Position numbers and translations under genes: made by a program | Assembly: GCF_003651225.1 (NCBI RefSeq) | Contig: NZ_RCDB01000001.1 | Location: 124,001 to 188,000, forward strand | Source of the DNA: Microbacterium telephonicum | GTDB taxonomy: Bacteria; Actinomycetota; Actinomycetes; Actinomycetales; Microbacteriaceae | Reading direction: 5' to 3' | Length of the DNA: 64,000 bases | Part shown: piece after piece, positions 1 through 8,108 of the stretch | How positions within the stretch are numbered: position 1 is the stretch's first letter | Layout of the letters: each line of letters starts with the position of its first letter | Notes under the pieces: generated by a model | Told to the model about the DNA's origin: nothing | Seen by the model: the letters and a program-made list of their open reading frames with translations, nothing else | Database searches by the model: none

Positions 1-540
1 TCGCGTCTGGGCATGTCGCTGCGCTTCACCGCCGACGACGAGTCGCTGCGCCCGATGGGCCGCTCGACCGAGGGCGTGAAGGGCATGTCGTTCCGCGAAG
101 GCGACAGCCTGCTGTCGGCGTCCGTCGCCGCGGAGTCGGGATACGTCTTCGTCGTCACCGAGGCCGGTTACGCGAAGCGCACCGCGGTCGACCAGTACCG
201 CCTGCAGGGACGCGCCGGACTGGGTGTGAAGGTGGCCAAACTCAACGACGATCGGGGCGTCCTCGCGGGCGGTCTCATCGTCTCCGAGGCCGACGAGGTC
301 TTGGTGGTTCTTGCCAGCGGCAAGGTGGTACGCTCCTCCGTGGCCGAGGTCCCCGCCAAGGGCCGCGACACCATGGGCGTCGTGTTCGCCCGTCCCGACG
401 ACGAGGACCGGATCATCGCGATCGCCCGCAACAGCGAGCGCGGACTGACCGAGGCCGCGGATGCCGCAGGGCCCGACGAGGCCGCATCCGCTCCCGCAGA
501 CGGGACCACCCCGACCCCCGAAGAGAGTAGTGACGCATGA
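1..540 (+). CDS. gyrA: DNA gyrase subunit A, C-terminal part (5' end outside window)
   Basis: The window opens inside gyrA and keeps its last 179 codons. GyrA with GyrB forms gyrase, which introduces negative supercoils at the cost of ATP. What is visible is the end of the C-terminal DNA-wrapping beta-propeller, with blade motifs such as [18 protein letters not shown] and [18 protein letters not shown]. An Ala/Asp/Pro-rich acidic tail of about 35 residues follows. The TGA stop overlaps the ATG of the next gene (ATGA), so the two are probably co-transcribed and translationally coupled. The GyrA identity is further supported by the DUF3566 protein and tRNA-Ile/tRNA-Ala that follow, the standard actinobacterial order. 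Confidence 0.95.
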   Translation, partial: SRLGMSLRFTADDESLRPMGRSTEGVKGMSFREGDSLLSASVAAESGYVFVVTEAGYAKRTAVDQYRLQGRAGLGVKVAKLNDDRGVLAGGLIVSEADEVLVVLASGKVVRSSVAEVPAKGRDTMGVVFARPDDEDRIIAIARNSERGLTEAADAAGPDEAASAPADGTTPTPEESSDA

Positions 541-941
541 GCTCGGTAGCCGACAAGCTGGCGCGGAAGTCGTCGAGCAAGACCAGCGCGAAGCAGGTGC
601 GCCTGCGCCTCGTCTACGTCGACTTCTGGTCGGCCGTGAAGCTGTCGTTCCTGGCCTCGGTGGCCCTCGCGATCGTCACGGTCGTCGTCGTCTTCCTCGT
701 CTACATGGTGCTGCAGACGACCGGGCTCATCAGCCAGCTCGACGAGCTGCTCTCGGCGTTCACCGACGGCAGCTTCGTGCTCAGCGACGTGGTCGGCCTG
801 CCGCAGGTCATGGCGTTCGCGGCGATCGTCGCGATCCTCAACCTCATCGTGCTCACGGTTCTGGGTGCGGTCGTGGCCGGCATCTACAACCTCATGGTCA
901 AGGTGACCGGCGGCCTGCTCGTCGGCTTCACCTCGAACTGA
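537..941 (+). CDS. DUF3566 family membrane protein
   Basis: This 134-residue protein has a charged cytoplasmic N-terminus of about 40 residues, followed by two strong hydrophobic segments (about 42-65 and 97-125). Proteins of this family (DUF3566) sit directly downstream of gyrA in many actinobacteria; their function is unknown, and a role at the membrane near the origin-proximal division genes is only inference. The ATG overlaps the gyrA stop by four bases, which fixes the start. No other domain is visible. Confidence 0.88.
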   Translation: MSSVADKLARKSSSKTSAKQVRLRLVYVDFWSAVKLSFLASVALAIVTVVVVFLVYMVLQTTGLISQLDELLSAFTDGSFVLSDVVGLPQVMAFAAIVAILNLIVLTVLGAVVAGIYNLMVKVTGGLLVGFTSN

Positions 942-1013
942 GCCGATTTCATCTTTGCCCGCTCGTCGGGTAAAGTCTTGGAGGTTGCGACGCACGCGTC
1001 GCACTTCCGAAAC

Positions 1014-1090
1014 GGGGCTATAGCTCAGGCGGTTAGAGCGCTTCACTGATAATGAAGAGGTCCCAGGTTCAAGTCCTGGTAGCCCCACCA
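1014..1090 (+). tRNA. tRNA-Ile (anticodon GAT)
   Basis: The acceptor stem GGGGCTA pairs with TAGCCCC. The anticodon arm carries loop CTGATAA with anticodon GAT, and the T arm contains GGTTCAAGTCC. Discriminator A1087 is followed by a genomically encoded CCA at 1088-1090. A -10-like TAAAGT at 971-976 lies upstream. It sits 11 nt ahead of tRNA-Ala, so the two are probably one transcript. Confidence 0.97.
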
Positions 1091-1101
1091 TCCCCCTTCC
1101 C

Positions 1102-1174
1102 GGGGCCTTAGCTCAGTTGGTAGAGCGCCTGCTTTGCAAGCAGGATGTCGGGAGTTCGATTCTCCCAGGCTCCA
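1102..1174 (+). tRNA. tRNA-Ala (anticodon TGC)
   Basis: The acceptor stem GGGGCCT pairs with AGGCTCC (one G-T wobble). The anticodon loop TTTGCAA carries anticodon TGC, and the T arm contains GAGTTCGATTCTC. The discriminator is A1174 and no CCA is encoded, unlike the preceding tRNA-Ile. It is part of the conserved gyrA-tRNA-Ile-tRNA-Ala block. Confidence 0.97.
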
Positions 1175-1220
1175 CTCCTCCTCCCGCAGGTCGCGCCGCA
1201 CTCCCCTTAGGGTGACGTGT

Positions 1221-1673
1221 ATGGATCTGCGCGTCGCCGCCTACGCCGTCGTCACCGACGGCGACGGACGCGTGCTGCTCGCGCACTGGAACGAGGGCCA
1301 CCGCTCCGCGTGGACCCTGCCCGGCGGCGGGCTCGAACCCGGCGAGGATCCCGAGGTCGCCGCGCGCCGCGAGGTGCGCGAGGAGACCGGGTACCGGGTG
1401 GCACTGGACGCGCTGCTCGGCATCCATTCGCGCGTGATCCCGGCGTCGCAGCGCATCCACGCCGACACCCCGCAGCCGATGCACGCGCTGCGGATCATCT
1501 ACCGGGCACACGTCGTCGGCGGGCGCCTCACGCACGAGATCGGCGGGTCGACGGATCGGGCGGAATGGTTCCCGCTCAGCGCGATCCCGGCGCTGCACCA
1601 CGTGAAACTCGTCGACGTCGGCCTGCGCATGGCCGGCCTCGTCCCGGCGACTACTGTCGGGCTTCATCCGTGA
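1221..1673 (+). CDS. NUDIX hydrolase
   Basis: A 150-residue NUDIX protein; such enzymes hydrolyse a nucleoside diphosphate linked to another moiety, using a metal held by the Nudix box. The box is visible as GGGLEPGEDPEVAARREVRE followed by ETGY (about residues 36-59), matching GX5EX7REUXEEXGU. The substrate cannot be told. The start at ATG 1221 is preferred because a -10 hexamer TAGGGT (1208-1213) lies exactly 7 nt upstream, giving a leaderless mRNA. A longer in-frame reading would begin inside tRNA-Ala and is implausible. The 3' end overlaps the convergent YbaK gene by 23 nt. Confidence 0.87.
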   Translation: MDLRVAAYAVVTDGDGRVLLAHWNEGHRSAWTLPGGGLEPGEDPEVAARREVREETGYRVALDALLGIHSRVIPASQRIHADTPQPMHALRIIYRAHVVGGRLTHEIGGSTDRAEWFPLSAIPALHHVKLVDVGLRMAGLVPATTVGLHP

Positions 1674-2127
1674 TGTCGGCGACGGTCGCCCCGTAGGCGG
1701 AGATCAACGCATCGGCGTCGACGAACAGACTGTAGCCGTGCGCACCGGCTCCCATCGCGATGCGCTGACCGACGATGCGCTCGTCGGCGAACACCGGCCA
1801 GTCGGTCGTGCTGCCGATCGGGACGATGGTGCCGCGCTCGTAGCCCGTCGCTGCGAGAGCACGCTCGGGGTCGGGCAGCTGCAGCTTGTTCACGCCGACG
1901 ACGGCGCGCAGCTTCGGCCACGAGATCGACCGGTCACCGGGGACGAGCGCGAACAGATACGTGTCGTCGGAACGCTTGACCACGAGCGTCTTGACGATGT
2001 CGGCGGGAGTCAGACCCAGCAGCGACGCCGCCTCGTTCAGACTGTTCGCGGCGGGCCGCTCGCGTAGCTCGATGTCGAGCCCGCGAGCGGATGCCGCCGC
2101 GCGTACACGATCGGTGGGATCAGGCAT
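1651..2127 (-). CDS. YbaK/aminoacyl-tRNA deacylase family protein
   Basis: A 158-residue YbaK/EbsC-type protein, related to the editing domain of ProRS. Characterised members deacylate mischarged tRNA (Cys-tRNA-Pro and similar) in the cytoplasm. The conserved core appears as DIVKTLVVK, with the family's catalytic lysine region at about residues 37-45. LRAVVGVNKLQLPDPE and the C-terminal GAHGYSLFVDADALI follow. The ATG at 2127 overlaps the stop of the upstream gene by 8 nt, so it is the second gene of a two-gene unit; a longer reading from further upstream is the wrong frame for coding. Exact tRNA specificity is not visible. Confidence 0.8.
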   Translation of the reverse strand: MPDPTDRVRAAASARGLDIELRERPAANSLNEAASLLGLTPADIVKTLVVKRSDDTYLFALVPGDRSISWPKLRAVVGVNKLQLPDPERALAATGYERGTIVPIGSTTDWPVFADERIVGQRIAMGAGAHGYSLFVDADALISAYGATVADITDEARQ

Positions 2128-2692
2128 CCGGTGCGGCGAGCGGGTCGTCCGCGACCCACAGCTCGTCGTCGGCCCGCAGCGTCTGCCATGCGGCGTAGAG
2201 CACACCGGCGGCCGCGGCGATGCCGAGGATGAGGGCGATCACGCCACCCGCGCCCATGCCGGACTTCGCGGGCTTCTCCGACACGGCGAGGCGCTTCGAG
2301 GCGGCACTGCCGTACTTGGCGGCCTTCTTCCGCAGCTTCGAGACGTCGATGTCGACCCCGCGGCCGGCGGCGAGACGGCCACGCGTCTCGTTCGCGGCGT
2401 CCCACACCGACAGCGCCGAGCCGATCAGCGCGCCCGCGGTGGGGACGAGTTGACGGTTGTAGAAGTGCTTGGAGGCGGCCACGCCCTGGTTCACATACGG
2501 GGCGGCGTACGTCTCGTACTTCTCCTGCACCGTGGGGATGACCTGCTCGCGGTTGTAGTTGCCGAGCTGACGACCGGCCTCGCGGGCGACGTCACCGGCC
2601 TGGCCGAGCAGCACCTGCTGCGACTCCCAGAGGGTGTTCGCATCCTTCTGGAGCTTGCGGAGTTGCTTCTTGCGCTTGCGGCTGAGGCTCAC
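2120..2692 (-). CDS. hypothetical protein with one C-terminal membrane segment
   Basis: A 190-residue protein that I do not recognise with certainty. The N-terminus is strongly basic (SRKRKKQLRKLQKD), the middle is a long, mostly helical charged region with several Gln/Lys stretches, and a single hydrophobic segment (about 155-178, GVIALILGIAAAAGVLYAAW) lies near the C-terminus, followed by an acidic tail. The GTG start at 2692 is chosen because GGGAGG sits 5-6 nt upstream; an in-frame ATG at 2725 is the alternative. It overlaps the YbaK gene downstream. No catalytic motif is visible, so no function is assigned. Confidence 0.75.
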   Translation of the reverse strand: MSLSRKRKKQLRKLQKDANTLWESQQVLLGQAGDVAREAGRQLGNYNREQVIPTVQEKYETYAAPYVNQGVAASKHFYNRQLVPTAGALIGSALSVWDAANETRGRLAAGRGVDIDVSKLRKKAAKYGSAASKRLAVSEKPAKSGMGAGGVIALILGIAAAAGVLYAAWQTLRADDELWVADDPLAAPDA

Positions 2693-2798
2693 AGGGCCCT
2701 CCCTTTCCCGAGTCGACAGACTCATCCGGGGTCTTTCGTCCCATCTTGCCAGACGGGGCGCGGGCTGCCAGGGGTTGACAGGTGGGAGAATGATGAGC

Positions 2799-3356
2799 AT
2801 GCCGATCCACACCGCAGTCGCGACGATCCACACCAACCACGGCGACATCGTCGTCAACCTCTTCGGGGACCACGCACCCCGCACCGTGCAGAACTTCACC
2901 GGCCTCGCCGACGGTTCGCAGGCCTGGACCGACCCCGCGACGGGCAAGCCGGGCGAGGGCCCGCTCTACACCGACGTCATCTTCCACCGCATCATCCCGA
3001 ACTTCATGATCCAGGGCGGCGACCCGCTCGGTCAGGGTGTCGGCGGCCCCGGCTACACCTTCGACGACGAGATCCACCCCGAGCTCAACTTCGGCAACCC
3101 GTACCTGCTGGCCATGGCCAACGCAGGCCTGCGCCGCAACGCGATCACCGGCAAGGCCGAGGGCACCAACGGCTCGCAGTTCTTCATCACCACCGACCCG
3201 ACGCCGTGGCTCAACGGCAAGCACACGATCTTCGGCGAGGTCGCCGACGCCGACTCGCGCGCCGTGGTCGACGCGATCGGCGCCGTGCGCACGGCTGCGG
3301 GCGACCGCCCCGTCGAGCCCGTCGTCATCAGCTCGATCGACATCGCCGCGGCCTGA
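2799..3356 (+). CDS. peptidyl-prolyl cis-trans isomerase, cyclophilin type (cytoplasmic)
   Basis: A 185-residue cyclophilin that catalyses cis-trans isomerisation of X-Pro bonds. Family hallmarks are FHRIIPNFMIQGGDPLGQG (about residues 66-84), AMANAG, and NGSQFFITTDPTPWLNGKHT carrying the active-site Gln/Phe and Trp positions. There is no signal peptide, so it acts in the cytoplasm, in contrast to the lipoprotein cyclophilin at 38773-39435. GGGAG at 2784-2788 sits 10 nt before ATG 2799; two in-frame ATGs at 2790 and 2793 are alternatives. The rhomboid gene follows after 10 nt. Confidence 0.92.
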   Translation: MPIHTAVATIHTNHGDIVVNLFGDHAPRTVQNFTGLADGSQAWTDPATGKPGEGPLYTDVIFHRIIPNFMIQGGDPLGQGVGGPGYTFDDEIHPELNFGNPYLLAMANAGLRRNAITGKAEGTNGSQFFITTDPTPWLNGKHTIFGEVADADSRAVVDAIGAVRTAAGDRPVEPVVISSIDIAAA

Positions 3357-3366
3357 CGCGACGACC

Positions 3367-4230
3367 GTGACCGACGCCGCGTTCCAGGCGAACCCCGACA
3401 ACTACTGCTATCGGCATCCCGACCGGCAGAGCTTCGTGCTCTGCCAGCGGTGCACCCGCACCATCTGCCCGGAGTGCATGACGCAGATGCCGGTCGGGGT
3501 GATCTGTCCCGAATGCCTCGCCGCGCAGCGGCAGGCGTCGGGCCAGGCGCATCGCGAGAACGTGGCGCGCCTGCCGCGGCGTCGGTCACGCACCGGGCTG
3601 GACACCCGTCCGCTCGCCACCTATGTGATCGTCGGCGTCACCCTCCTGCTCTACCTGGTGACCCTGATCCCCGGCGTCGGCAGCACGATCGAGTTCTACC
3701 TCGCCTACAACAGCGCCCTGGCCGTCGTGCAGCCGTGGCGGATGCTGACGGTCGTGTTCGTGCACGCCAGCATCTTCCATGTCGGACTGAACATGCTCGC
3801 CCTCTGGGCGCTGGGGCGCAGCCTCGAGCCGCTGCTCGGCCGCTGGCGATTCGTGGCGCTCTACGCGTTGAGCGCGCTCGGCGGCTCCGCGCTGGTGTCA
3901 CTGCTGGCCCCGGGCACCTGGGTCGTCGGCGCCTCCGGCGCCGTGTGGGGTCTGCTGGGCGCGATGCTCGTGATCGGCCGGCACATCGGAGCGAACGTCA
4001 CCGCGATCGCGGTGCTGCTCGGGCTCAACCTCGTCTTCACCTTCCTGCCGGGATCGAATATCTCCTGGCAGGCGCACATCGGCGGCGGCCTCGTGGGCGC
4101 CCTCGTCGGCTTCGTCTTCGCGCGCACCCGGAAGGTGCGTCAACGCGCCGCGCAGACCTGGCTGCTCGTCGGCATCGGCGCCGGACTCATCGCGATCTGC
4201 GTCGGCTCGGCGCTCGTGTTCTTCCGCTGA
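3367..4230 (+). CDS. rhomboid family intramembrane serine protease with N-terminal zinc-binding module
   Basis: A 287-residue rhomboid protease, cleaving substrates within or near the membrane. The catalytic serine is S190 in the GASG motif and the catalytic histidine is H237 in AHIGGG; six or more hydrophobic segments span residues 83-285. The N-terminal 50 residues are a cytoplasmic zinc-finger-like module with Cys/His pairs (C14, H17, C26, C29, C34, C37, C47, C50), an arrangement frequent in actinobacterial rhomboids. The GTG start at 3367 lies 10 nt after the cyclophilin stop, so the two probably form an operon. Substrates are unknown. Confidence 0.9.
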   Translation: MTDAAFQANPDNYCYRHPDRQSFVLCQRCTRTICPECMTQMPVGVICPECLAAQRQASGQAHRENVARLPRRRSRTGLDTRPLATYVIVGVTLLLYLVTLIPGVGSTIEFYLAYNSALAVVQPWRMLTVVFVHASIFHVGLNMLALWALGRSLEPLLGRWRFVALYALSALGGSALVSLLAPGTWVVGASGAVWGLLGAMLVIGRHIGANVTAIAVLLGLNLVFTFLPGSNISWQAHIGGGLVGALVGFVFARTRKVRQRAAQTWLLVGIGAGLIAICVGSALVFFR

Positions 4231-4297
4231 GGCGGGGTTTCGACTCGCTGCGCTCGCTCAACCTTTGTGGACGGCCGCTGCGCGCCTGACCACAAAC

Positions 4298-4320
4298 TTA
4301 TCCACAGGTTCATCCACATG
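4298..4320 (+). promoter_or_regulatory. DnaA-box-like sequence
   Basis: TTATCCACA at 4298-4306 equals the consensus DnaA box. It is followed by a degenerate copy, CATCCACAT, at 4311-4319 and then TGTGGGGAT. It lies in the 198-nt gap between the rhomboid gene and crgA. A single good match does not make an origin; binding of DnaA here is inference. Confidence 0.4.
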
Positions 4321-4376
4321 TGGGGATGAATCACACGCGTGTAATTCCTGTCACGGCATTGGCGTGCGGGCGCGCG

Positions 4377-4405
4377 AAAACGCCGGACGGGCGAACCGTC
4401 CGGCG
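4377..4405 (-). terminator. intrinsic terminator of crgA
   Basis: A perfect 10-bp stem CGCCGGACGG / CCGTCCGGCG with loop GCGAA (4381-4405) is followed on the minus strand by TTTT (4380-4377). It lies 24 nt past the crgA stop, on its transcript. The orientation of the T-run makes it a minus-strand terminator. Confidence 0.75.
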
Positions 4406-4428
4406 GATGCGGGATGCCGTGGTGTCGG

Positions 4429-4665
4429 TCAGCGCCAGCGTGTCGTCATGAGGAAGCCGACGAACGCGATGCCGAAGCCGATCACCAGGTTCCAGGCGTC
4501 GATGCCCGGGATGGGGAAGCGCGAGCCGCTGAGGTAGAAGACCAGAACCCAGACGAGCCCGATGATCATGAGTCCCAGCATGATCGGCTTGAACCAGACC
4601 GGGTTGGGGGCCTGCTCACCCTGAGACTGCTCCAGGGGCTCCTCGCCCTTGTCTGAACGTGCCAT
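4429..4665 (-). CDS. crgA: cell division protein CrgA
   Basis: A 78-residue protein with the CrgA layout: a short charged N-terminus, then two membrane segments (about 25-46 and 57-75) separated by SGSRFPIPGIDAWN, ending in TTRWR. CrgA is a small divisome membrane protein of actinobacteria, shown in mycobacteria to interact with FtsZ, FtsQ and FtsI. Its place just outside the sortase-pabA-pknB block is the conserved one. The ATG at 4665 is leaderless: -10 TAGAAT (4677-4672) ends 6 nt before it. A clear terminator follows. Confidence 0.93.
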   Translation of the reverse strand: MARSDKGEEPLEQSQGEQAPNPVWFKPIMLGLMIIGLVWVLVFYLSGSRFPIPGIDAWNLVIGFGIAFVGFLMTTRWR

Positions 4666-4718
4666 GCGCCGATTCTACCGTCAGCTCGCCCTCCACCTCA
4701 CTGTGCGAGAATCCCGGT

Positions 4719-5546
4719 GTGGCAGAGGCAACCGAGCAGACCCCCGAGACGTCGCCGAGCCCCGCCGATCCCGCATCCTCGCGCCGTGGTCGACGAGGCG
4801 CGCGTGGGGCCGGCCGTCGCCGCGTGTCGGTGGTCGGCGTCATCGGAGAGCTGCTGATCACCGTCGGCGTGGTCGCTCTGCTCTACGTCGCCTGGCAGAT
4901 GTGGATCGGCGACTGGATCCTCGGGTCGCAGAAGAGCGCCGAGGCCTCCTCCCTGTCGCAGTCGTGGGCCGACGCCCCCGCAGCCACGTCGACACCGACC
5001 CCGACGACCACGCCCACACCGGGCGCGACGCCCGAGGTCGCGGTGCCCGTCCTGGCCGAGCCGGCCCACGGTGACCAGTTCGGCGTCATGCACATCCCGC
5101 GCTTCGGCTCCGGCTGGCAGTTCACGATCGCCTCCGGCGTCACACGCAAGGACATCCTCGACCAGGGCGAAGTCGGCCACTACCCCGACACCCAGATGCC
5201 CGGCGAGATGGGCAACACCGTCTACGCCGCGCACCGGTGGACCTCGGGGGCGCCGTTCGACCCCATCGACAAGCTGGTCGTCGGCGACGCCATCGTGATC
5301 GAGACGCAGGACGGCTGGTACACCTACCGCTTCCGCACCCTCGAATACGTGCAGGACACCCAGGTCGACGTGCTCGCCCCCGTTCCGCAGCAGGTCGGCA
5401 CGACCCCCGACGGCCGCTACCTCACCCTCACCAGCTGCGCCCCGAAGTTCAACATGCTCGAGCGCATCATCGCGTACGCGCTGTTCGAGGACTTCACGCC
5501 CCGCGCCGACGGCGCACCCGCCTCGCTCACGGAAGGAGCCGCCTGA
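4719..5546 (+). CDS. class E sortase
   Basis: A 275-residue membrane-anchored transpeptidase that attaches secreted proteins to peptidoglycan. It has a basic N-terminus, a membrane segment at about 38-59, a Thr/Pro-rich linker (about 88-106) and a sortase domain. Catalytic residues are visible: H172 in YAAHRW, C240 in TLTSC and R249 in NMLER. The TLTSC motif and position beside pabA and pknB fit class E (SrtE). The GTG at 4719 is chosen; GAGAAT 6 nt upstream resembles a weak -10 of a leaderless promoter. The stop overlaps the next gene (TGATG). Confidence 0.9.
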   Translation: MAEATEQTPETSPSPADPASSRRGRRGARGAGRRRVSVVGVIGELLITVGVVALLYVAWQMWIGDWILGSQKSAEASSLSQSWADAPAATSTPTPTTTPTPGATPEVAVPVLAEPAHGDQFGVMHIPRFGSGWQFTIASGVTRKDILDQGEVGHYPDTQMPGEMGNTVYAAHRWTSGAPFDPIDKLVVGDAIVIETQDGWYTYRFRTLEYVQDTQVDVLAPVPQQVGTTPDGRYLTLTSCAPKFNMLERIIAYALFEDFTPRADGAPASLTEGAA

Positions 5547-5704
5547 TGTACGCGGCCCTGTGGCGCATCCTCCCGGGCCCGGCCTGGGTGCGGGTGCTGA
5601 TCCTCGTCGTCCTCGTCGCGGCCGTGCTCTACGGCCTCTTCTTCTACGCGTTCCCGTGGGTGCAGCAGTTCATCACACCGCAGGACTCCACGATCGGTGG
5701 CTGA
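5546..5704 (+). CDS. small single-pass membrane protein
   Basis: A 52-residue protein with a central hydrophobic segment (about 16-39, VLILVVLVAAVLYGLFFYAF). It has a good ribosome binding site (GGAAGGAG, 6-7 nt before ATG 5546), overlaps the sortase stop, and itself overlaps the start of the amidotransferase gene. Small membrane proteins at this position between srtE and pabA recur in related genomes; function is unknown. Confidence 0.78.
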   Translation: MYAALWRILPGPAWVRVLILVVLVAAVLYGLFFYAFPWVQQFITPQDSTIGG

Positions 5705-6332
5705 CCGGGGCGGCATCCTCGTCGTCGACAACCACGACAGCTTCGTCCACACGCTCGTGGGCTACCTGCACGAGCTCGGCGCCGCGACGACCCTCGTCGA
5801 GGCGGATGCCGTGATCGACGCCGACGCGGCGATCGCCGCATCCGCGGGGGTGCTCGTCTCCCCCGGACCCGGTGCGCCCGAGCACGCCGGTGCCTCGATC
5901 GCCGTCGTGCGGGCGGCGGCCCGGGCGCAGATCCCCCTGCTCGGCGTGTGCCTGGGTCACCAGGCCCTCGCCGTCGCGTTCGGCGCCGACGTCTCCCACG
6001 CTCCCGAGCTCATGCACGGCATCGCCTGCGAGGTGCGGCACGACGGAGCGGGCGTGTTCGCCGGTCTCCCCGATTCCCTGCGCGCGACGCGCTACCACTC
6101 GCTCGCCGTCGACCCCGCCACGATCCCCGCCGAGCTGATCGTCACGGCACGCACCGACAGCGGCGTCGTCATGGGACTCACCCACCGGTCGCTGCCGCTG
6201 CAGGGGGTGCAGTTCCACCCCGAGAGCGTGCTGACCGAGGGCGGCCACCGACTGCTCGCGAACTGGCTCGTCACCGCCGGCGTGCCCGACGCACCCGCGC
6301 GGGCCGCGCACCTGCATCCGCTGCGCGGCTGA
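5697..6332 (+). CDS. glutamine amidotransferase, anthranilate/aminodeoxychorismate synthase component II
   Basis: A 211-residue class I glutamine amidotransferase that would release ammonia from glutamine for a chorismate-using synthase (folate or tryptophan branch). The catalytic triad is visible: C85 in GVCLGHQA, and H174 and E176 in QFHPESV. The N-terminus ILVVDNHDSFVHTL is typical of PabA/TrpG. The synthase partner is not in the window, so PabA and TrpG cannot be separated; the position beside pknB matches the gene usually called pabA or trpG in actinobacteria. The GTG start at 5697 overlaps the upstream small gene by 8 nt. Confidence 0.88.
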   Translation: MADRGGILVVDNHDSFVHTLVGYLHELGAATTLVEADAVIDADAAIAASAGVLVSPGPGAPEHAGASIAVVRAAARAQIPLLGVCLGHQALAVAFGADVSHAPELMHGIACEVRHDGAGVFAGLPDSLRATRYHSLAVDPATIPAELIVTARTDSGVVMGLTHRSLPLQGVQFHPESVLTEGGHRLLANWLVTAGVPDAPARAAHLHPLRG

Positions 6333-6349
6333 CCCGCGGTGAACGCGGG
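6333..6349. terminator. small hairpin between convergent genes
   Basis: CCCGCG-GTGAA-CGCGGG forms a 6-bp stem directly between the stops of the amidotransferase gene and pknB. It lacks a T-run, so it is only a possible bidirectional terminator. Confidence 0.35.
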
Positions 6350-6350
6350 A

Positions 6351-8051
6351 TCAGGAGCCGGTGCAGACCGTCAACTGGATCGCCGAGCCGACCGGCACAT
6401 CGCCGATGGCCGACTGCGACGCGACCGTCGGCGCGGCGGGATCGCCCACGCAGTTGGGGTCGTCGACCCGCTCCGGCGTCAGCTTCAGATCGTCGGACTG
6501 CAGTTCGCGGGTCGCGGCATCCAGGGTCCACCCCGACATGTTCACGACGGTGACCTTGCCGCTGGCGACCACCAGGTTCACGACCGATCCGGCCGCGACC
6601 GACGCGCCCTCCGACGGGCTCGACGAGATGACGACGTCGGCCTGCAGGTTCGGGTCGTTGGTCGCCGTCACGGTGCCCAGCTGCAGCCCGGCGGCGGTGA
6701 GCGCATCGGTCGCCTCCGCACGGTTGAGCGAGACGACGGTGGGGACGGTCGCCATCTCCTGCCCGGTCGACACGTACACCGAGACCTCCTGGCCCGGCGC
6801 GACGCTCGTTCCGGTGGCGGGATCGGTGCGGATGACGTTGCCCTCGGTGACGGCGTCGCTGGACTCGTCGACGCGGTCGGCGATGAGGTCGAGCTTCTCG
6901 AGCTCCTCCTGCGCGCGATCCCACGAGACGTCGGTGAGGTCGGGGATGATGCGGGCGTTGCCGGGCACCTCGGCGCCCGGACGGATCGTCACGACCCAGA
7001 TCAGCACCGAGATCAGCAGCACGGCGAGCAGGGCCACGCCCGTCCAGATCCACGCGACCGGCGGACCCGACTGCGTGCGGCGCATCGTCGTGTCGGAGCT
7101 CAACTGGCGCAGCGACCGCGCCGTCTCGGCGGCCTGGCGCGGGTCGGCGCCGTAGAGCTGGTTCTGCAGCGAGGTGACCTGACGCTTGCTCGGCGTCTTG
7201 CCTTCGGTCGTCGCCTCCAGCGCGGTGCGGAACGACGCGGCATCCTGGAACCGCTGGAACGGGTCCTTCGCGAGCGCCCGCAGCACGACGGCATCGAGCG
7301 AGCGCGACACCTGGCCGTCGAGCTCGGAGGGCGGCACCGGAGCCTCGCTCACGTGCTGGTACGCGACGGCGACCGGCGACTCGCCGCGGAACGGCGCGCG
7401 ACCGGTGAGCAGCTCGTACAGCACGACACCCGCCGAGTACAGGTCGGCACGTCCGTCGACCGGCTCGCCCTTGGCCTGCTCCGGCGAGAAGTAGGCGGCG
7501 GTGCCGATGATCGCCGTCGTCTCGGCGACCGTCGAGGAGGAATCCGACACCGCGCGCGCGATGCCGAAGTCCATGACCTTCACCTGGTCGGCCGGGGTGA
7601 CCATGACGTTGCCGGGCTTGATGTCGCGGTGCACGACACCGGCGCGGTGGGAGTACTCGAGCGCCTCGAGGATGCCGTCGACGTAGCGCACGGCATCCGT
7701 CACCGGCACGTCGCCCTCGGAGATGACGTCCTTCAGCAGCCGCCCCTCGACGAGTTCCATGACGATGTACGGCACCGGTCGCTCGTGGCCGTCGGCATCC
7801 GTCGCCACGTCTTCGCCCGCGTCGAAGACGCGCACGATCGCGGGGTGCGACATCCGCGATGCGGCCTGCGCCTCGAGGCGGAACCGGGTGCGGAACGACG
7901 CGTCGGCGGCGAGTTCGGGCTTGAGGATCTTGATCGCGACGGCGCGTCCGAGGGTGGTGTCCTCGCCGCGGTACACCGAGGCCATCCCACCGCGACCGAT
8001 CAGGTCGTCGACCCGGTAGCGGCCGGAAAGAACGCGCGGCTCAGCAGACAC
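6351..8051 (-). CDS. pknB: Ser/Thr protein kinase PknB with PASTA repeats
   Basis: A 566-residue receptor kinase that senses cell-wall muropeptides and phosphorylates division and wall-synthesis proteins. The kinase domain (about 11-275) has GRGGMASV, ATP-binding K41, HRDIKPGN with D143, and DFG with D161. A membrane segment lies at about 333-356. Three PASTA-type repeats follow outside the cell (about 366-432, 433-499, 500-566); Mycobacterium PknB has four. It is the last gene of the fhaA-to-pknB operon. The start is GTG 8051, with GGGAG 4 nt upstream, and the 57-nt gap to pknA contains a -10-like TAGGCT that could provide extra transcription. Confidence 0.95.
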   Translation of the reverse strand: MSAEPRVLSGRYRVDDLIGRGGMASVYRGEDTTLGRAVAIKILKPELAADASFRTRFRLEAQAASRMSHPAIVRVFDAGEDVATDADGHERPVPYIVMELVEGRLLKDVISEGDVPVTDAVRYVDGILEALEYSHRAGVVHRDIKPGNVMVTPADQVKVMDFGIARAVSDSSSTVAETTAIIGTAAYFSPEQAKGEPVDGRADLYSAGVVLYELLTGRAPFRGESPVAVAYQHVSEAPVPPSELDGQVSRSLDAVVLRALAKDPFQRFQDAASFRTALEATTEGKTPSKRQVTSLQNQLYGADPRQAAETARSLRQLSSDTTMRRTQSGPPVAWIWTGVALLAVLLISVLIWVVTIRPGAEVPGNARIIPDLTDVSWDRAQEELEKLDLIADRVDESSDAVTEGNVIRTDPATGTSVAPGQEVSVYVSTGQEMATVPTVVSLNRAEATDALTAAGLQLGTVTATNDPNLQADVVISSSPSEGASVAAGSVVNLVVASGKVTVVNMSGWTLDAATRELQSDDLKLTPERVDDPNCVGDPAAPTVASQSAIGDVPVGSAIQLTVCTGS

Positions 8052-8108
8052 TTCACTCCCTCGGCTGGACCTCGCCAGCCTAGTGGACCGTCCTGGACGT
8101 CGACCGGG

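Noticed and set aside
1134..1220. N-terminal extension of the NUDIX gene
   Set aside because: It would start inside tRNA-Ala, and a leaderless promoter fixes the start at 1221.
2775..2780. TTGACA as -35 of the cyclophilin gene
   Set aside because: No -10 lies 16-19 nt downstream; the sequence there is already the start of the gene.
4298..4320. Replication origin
   Set aside because: Only one consensus DnaA box and no AT-rich unwinding region; dnaA and dnaN are not adjacent.
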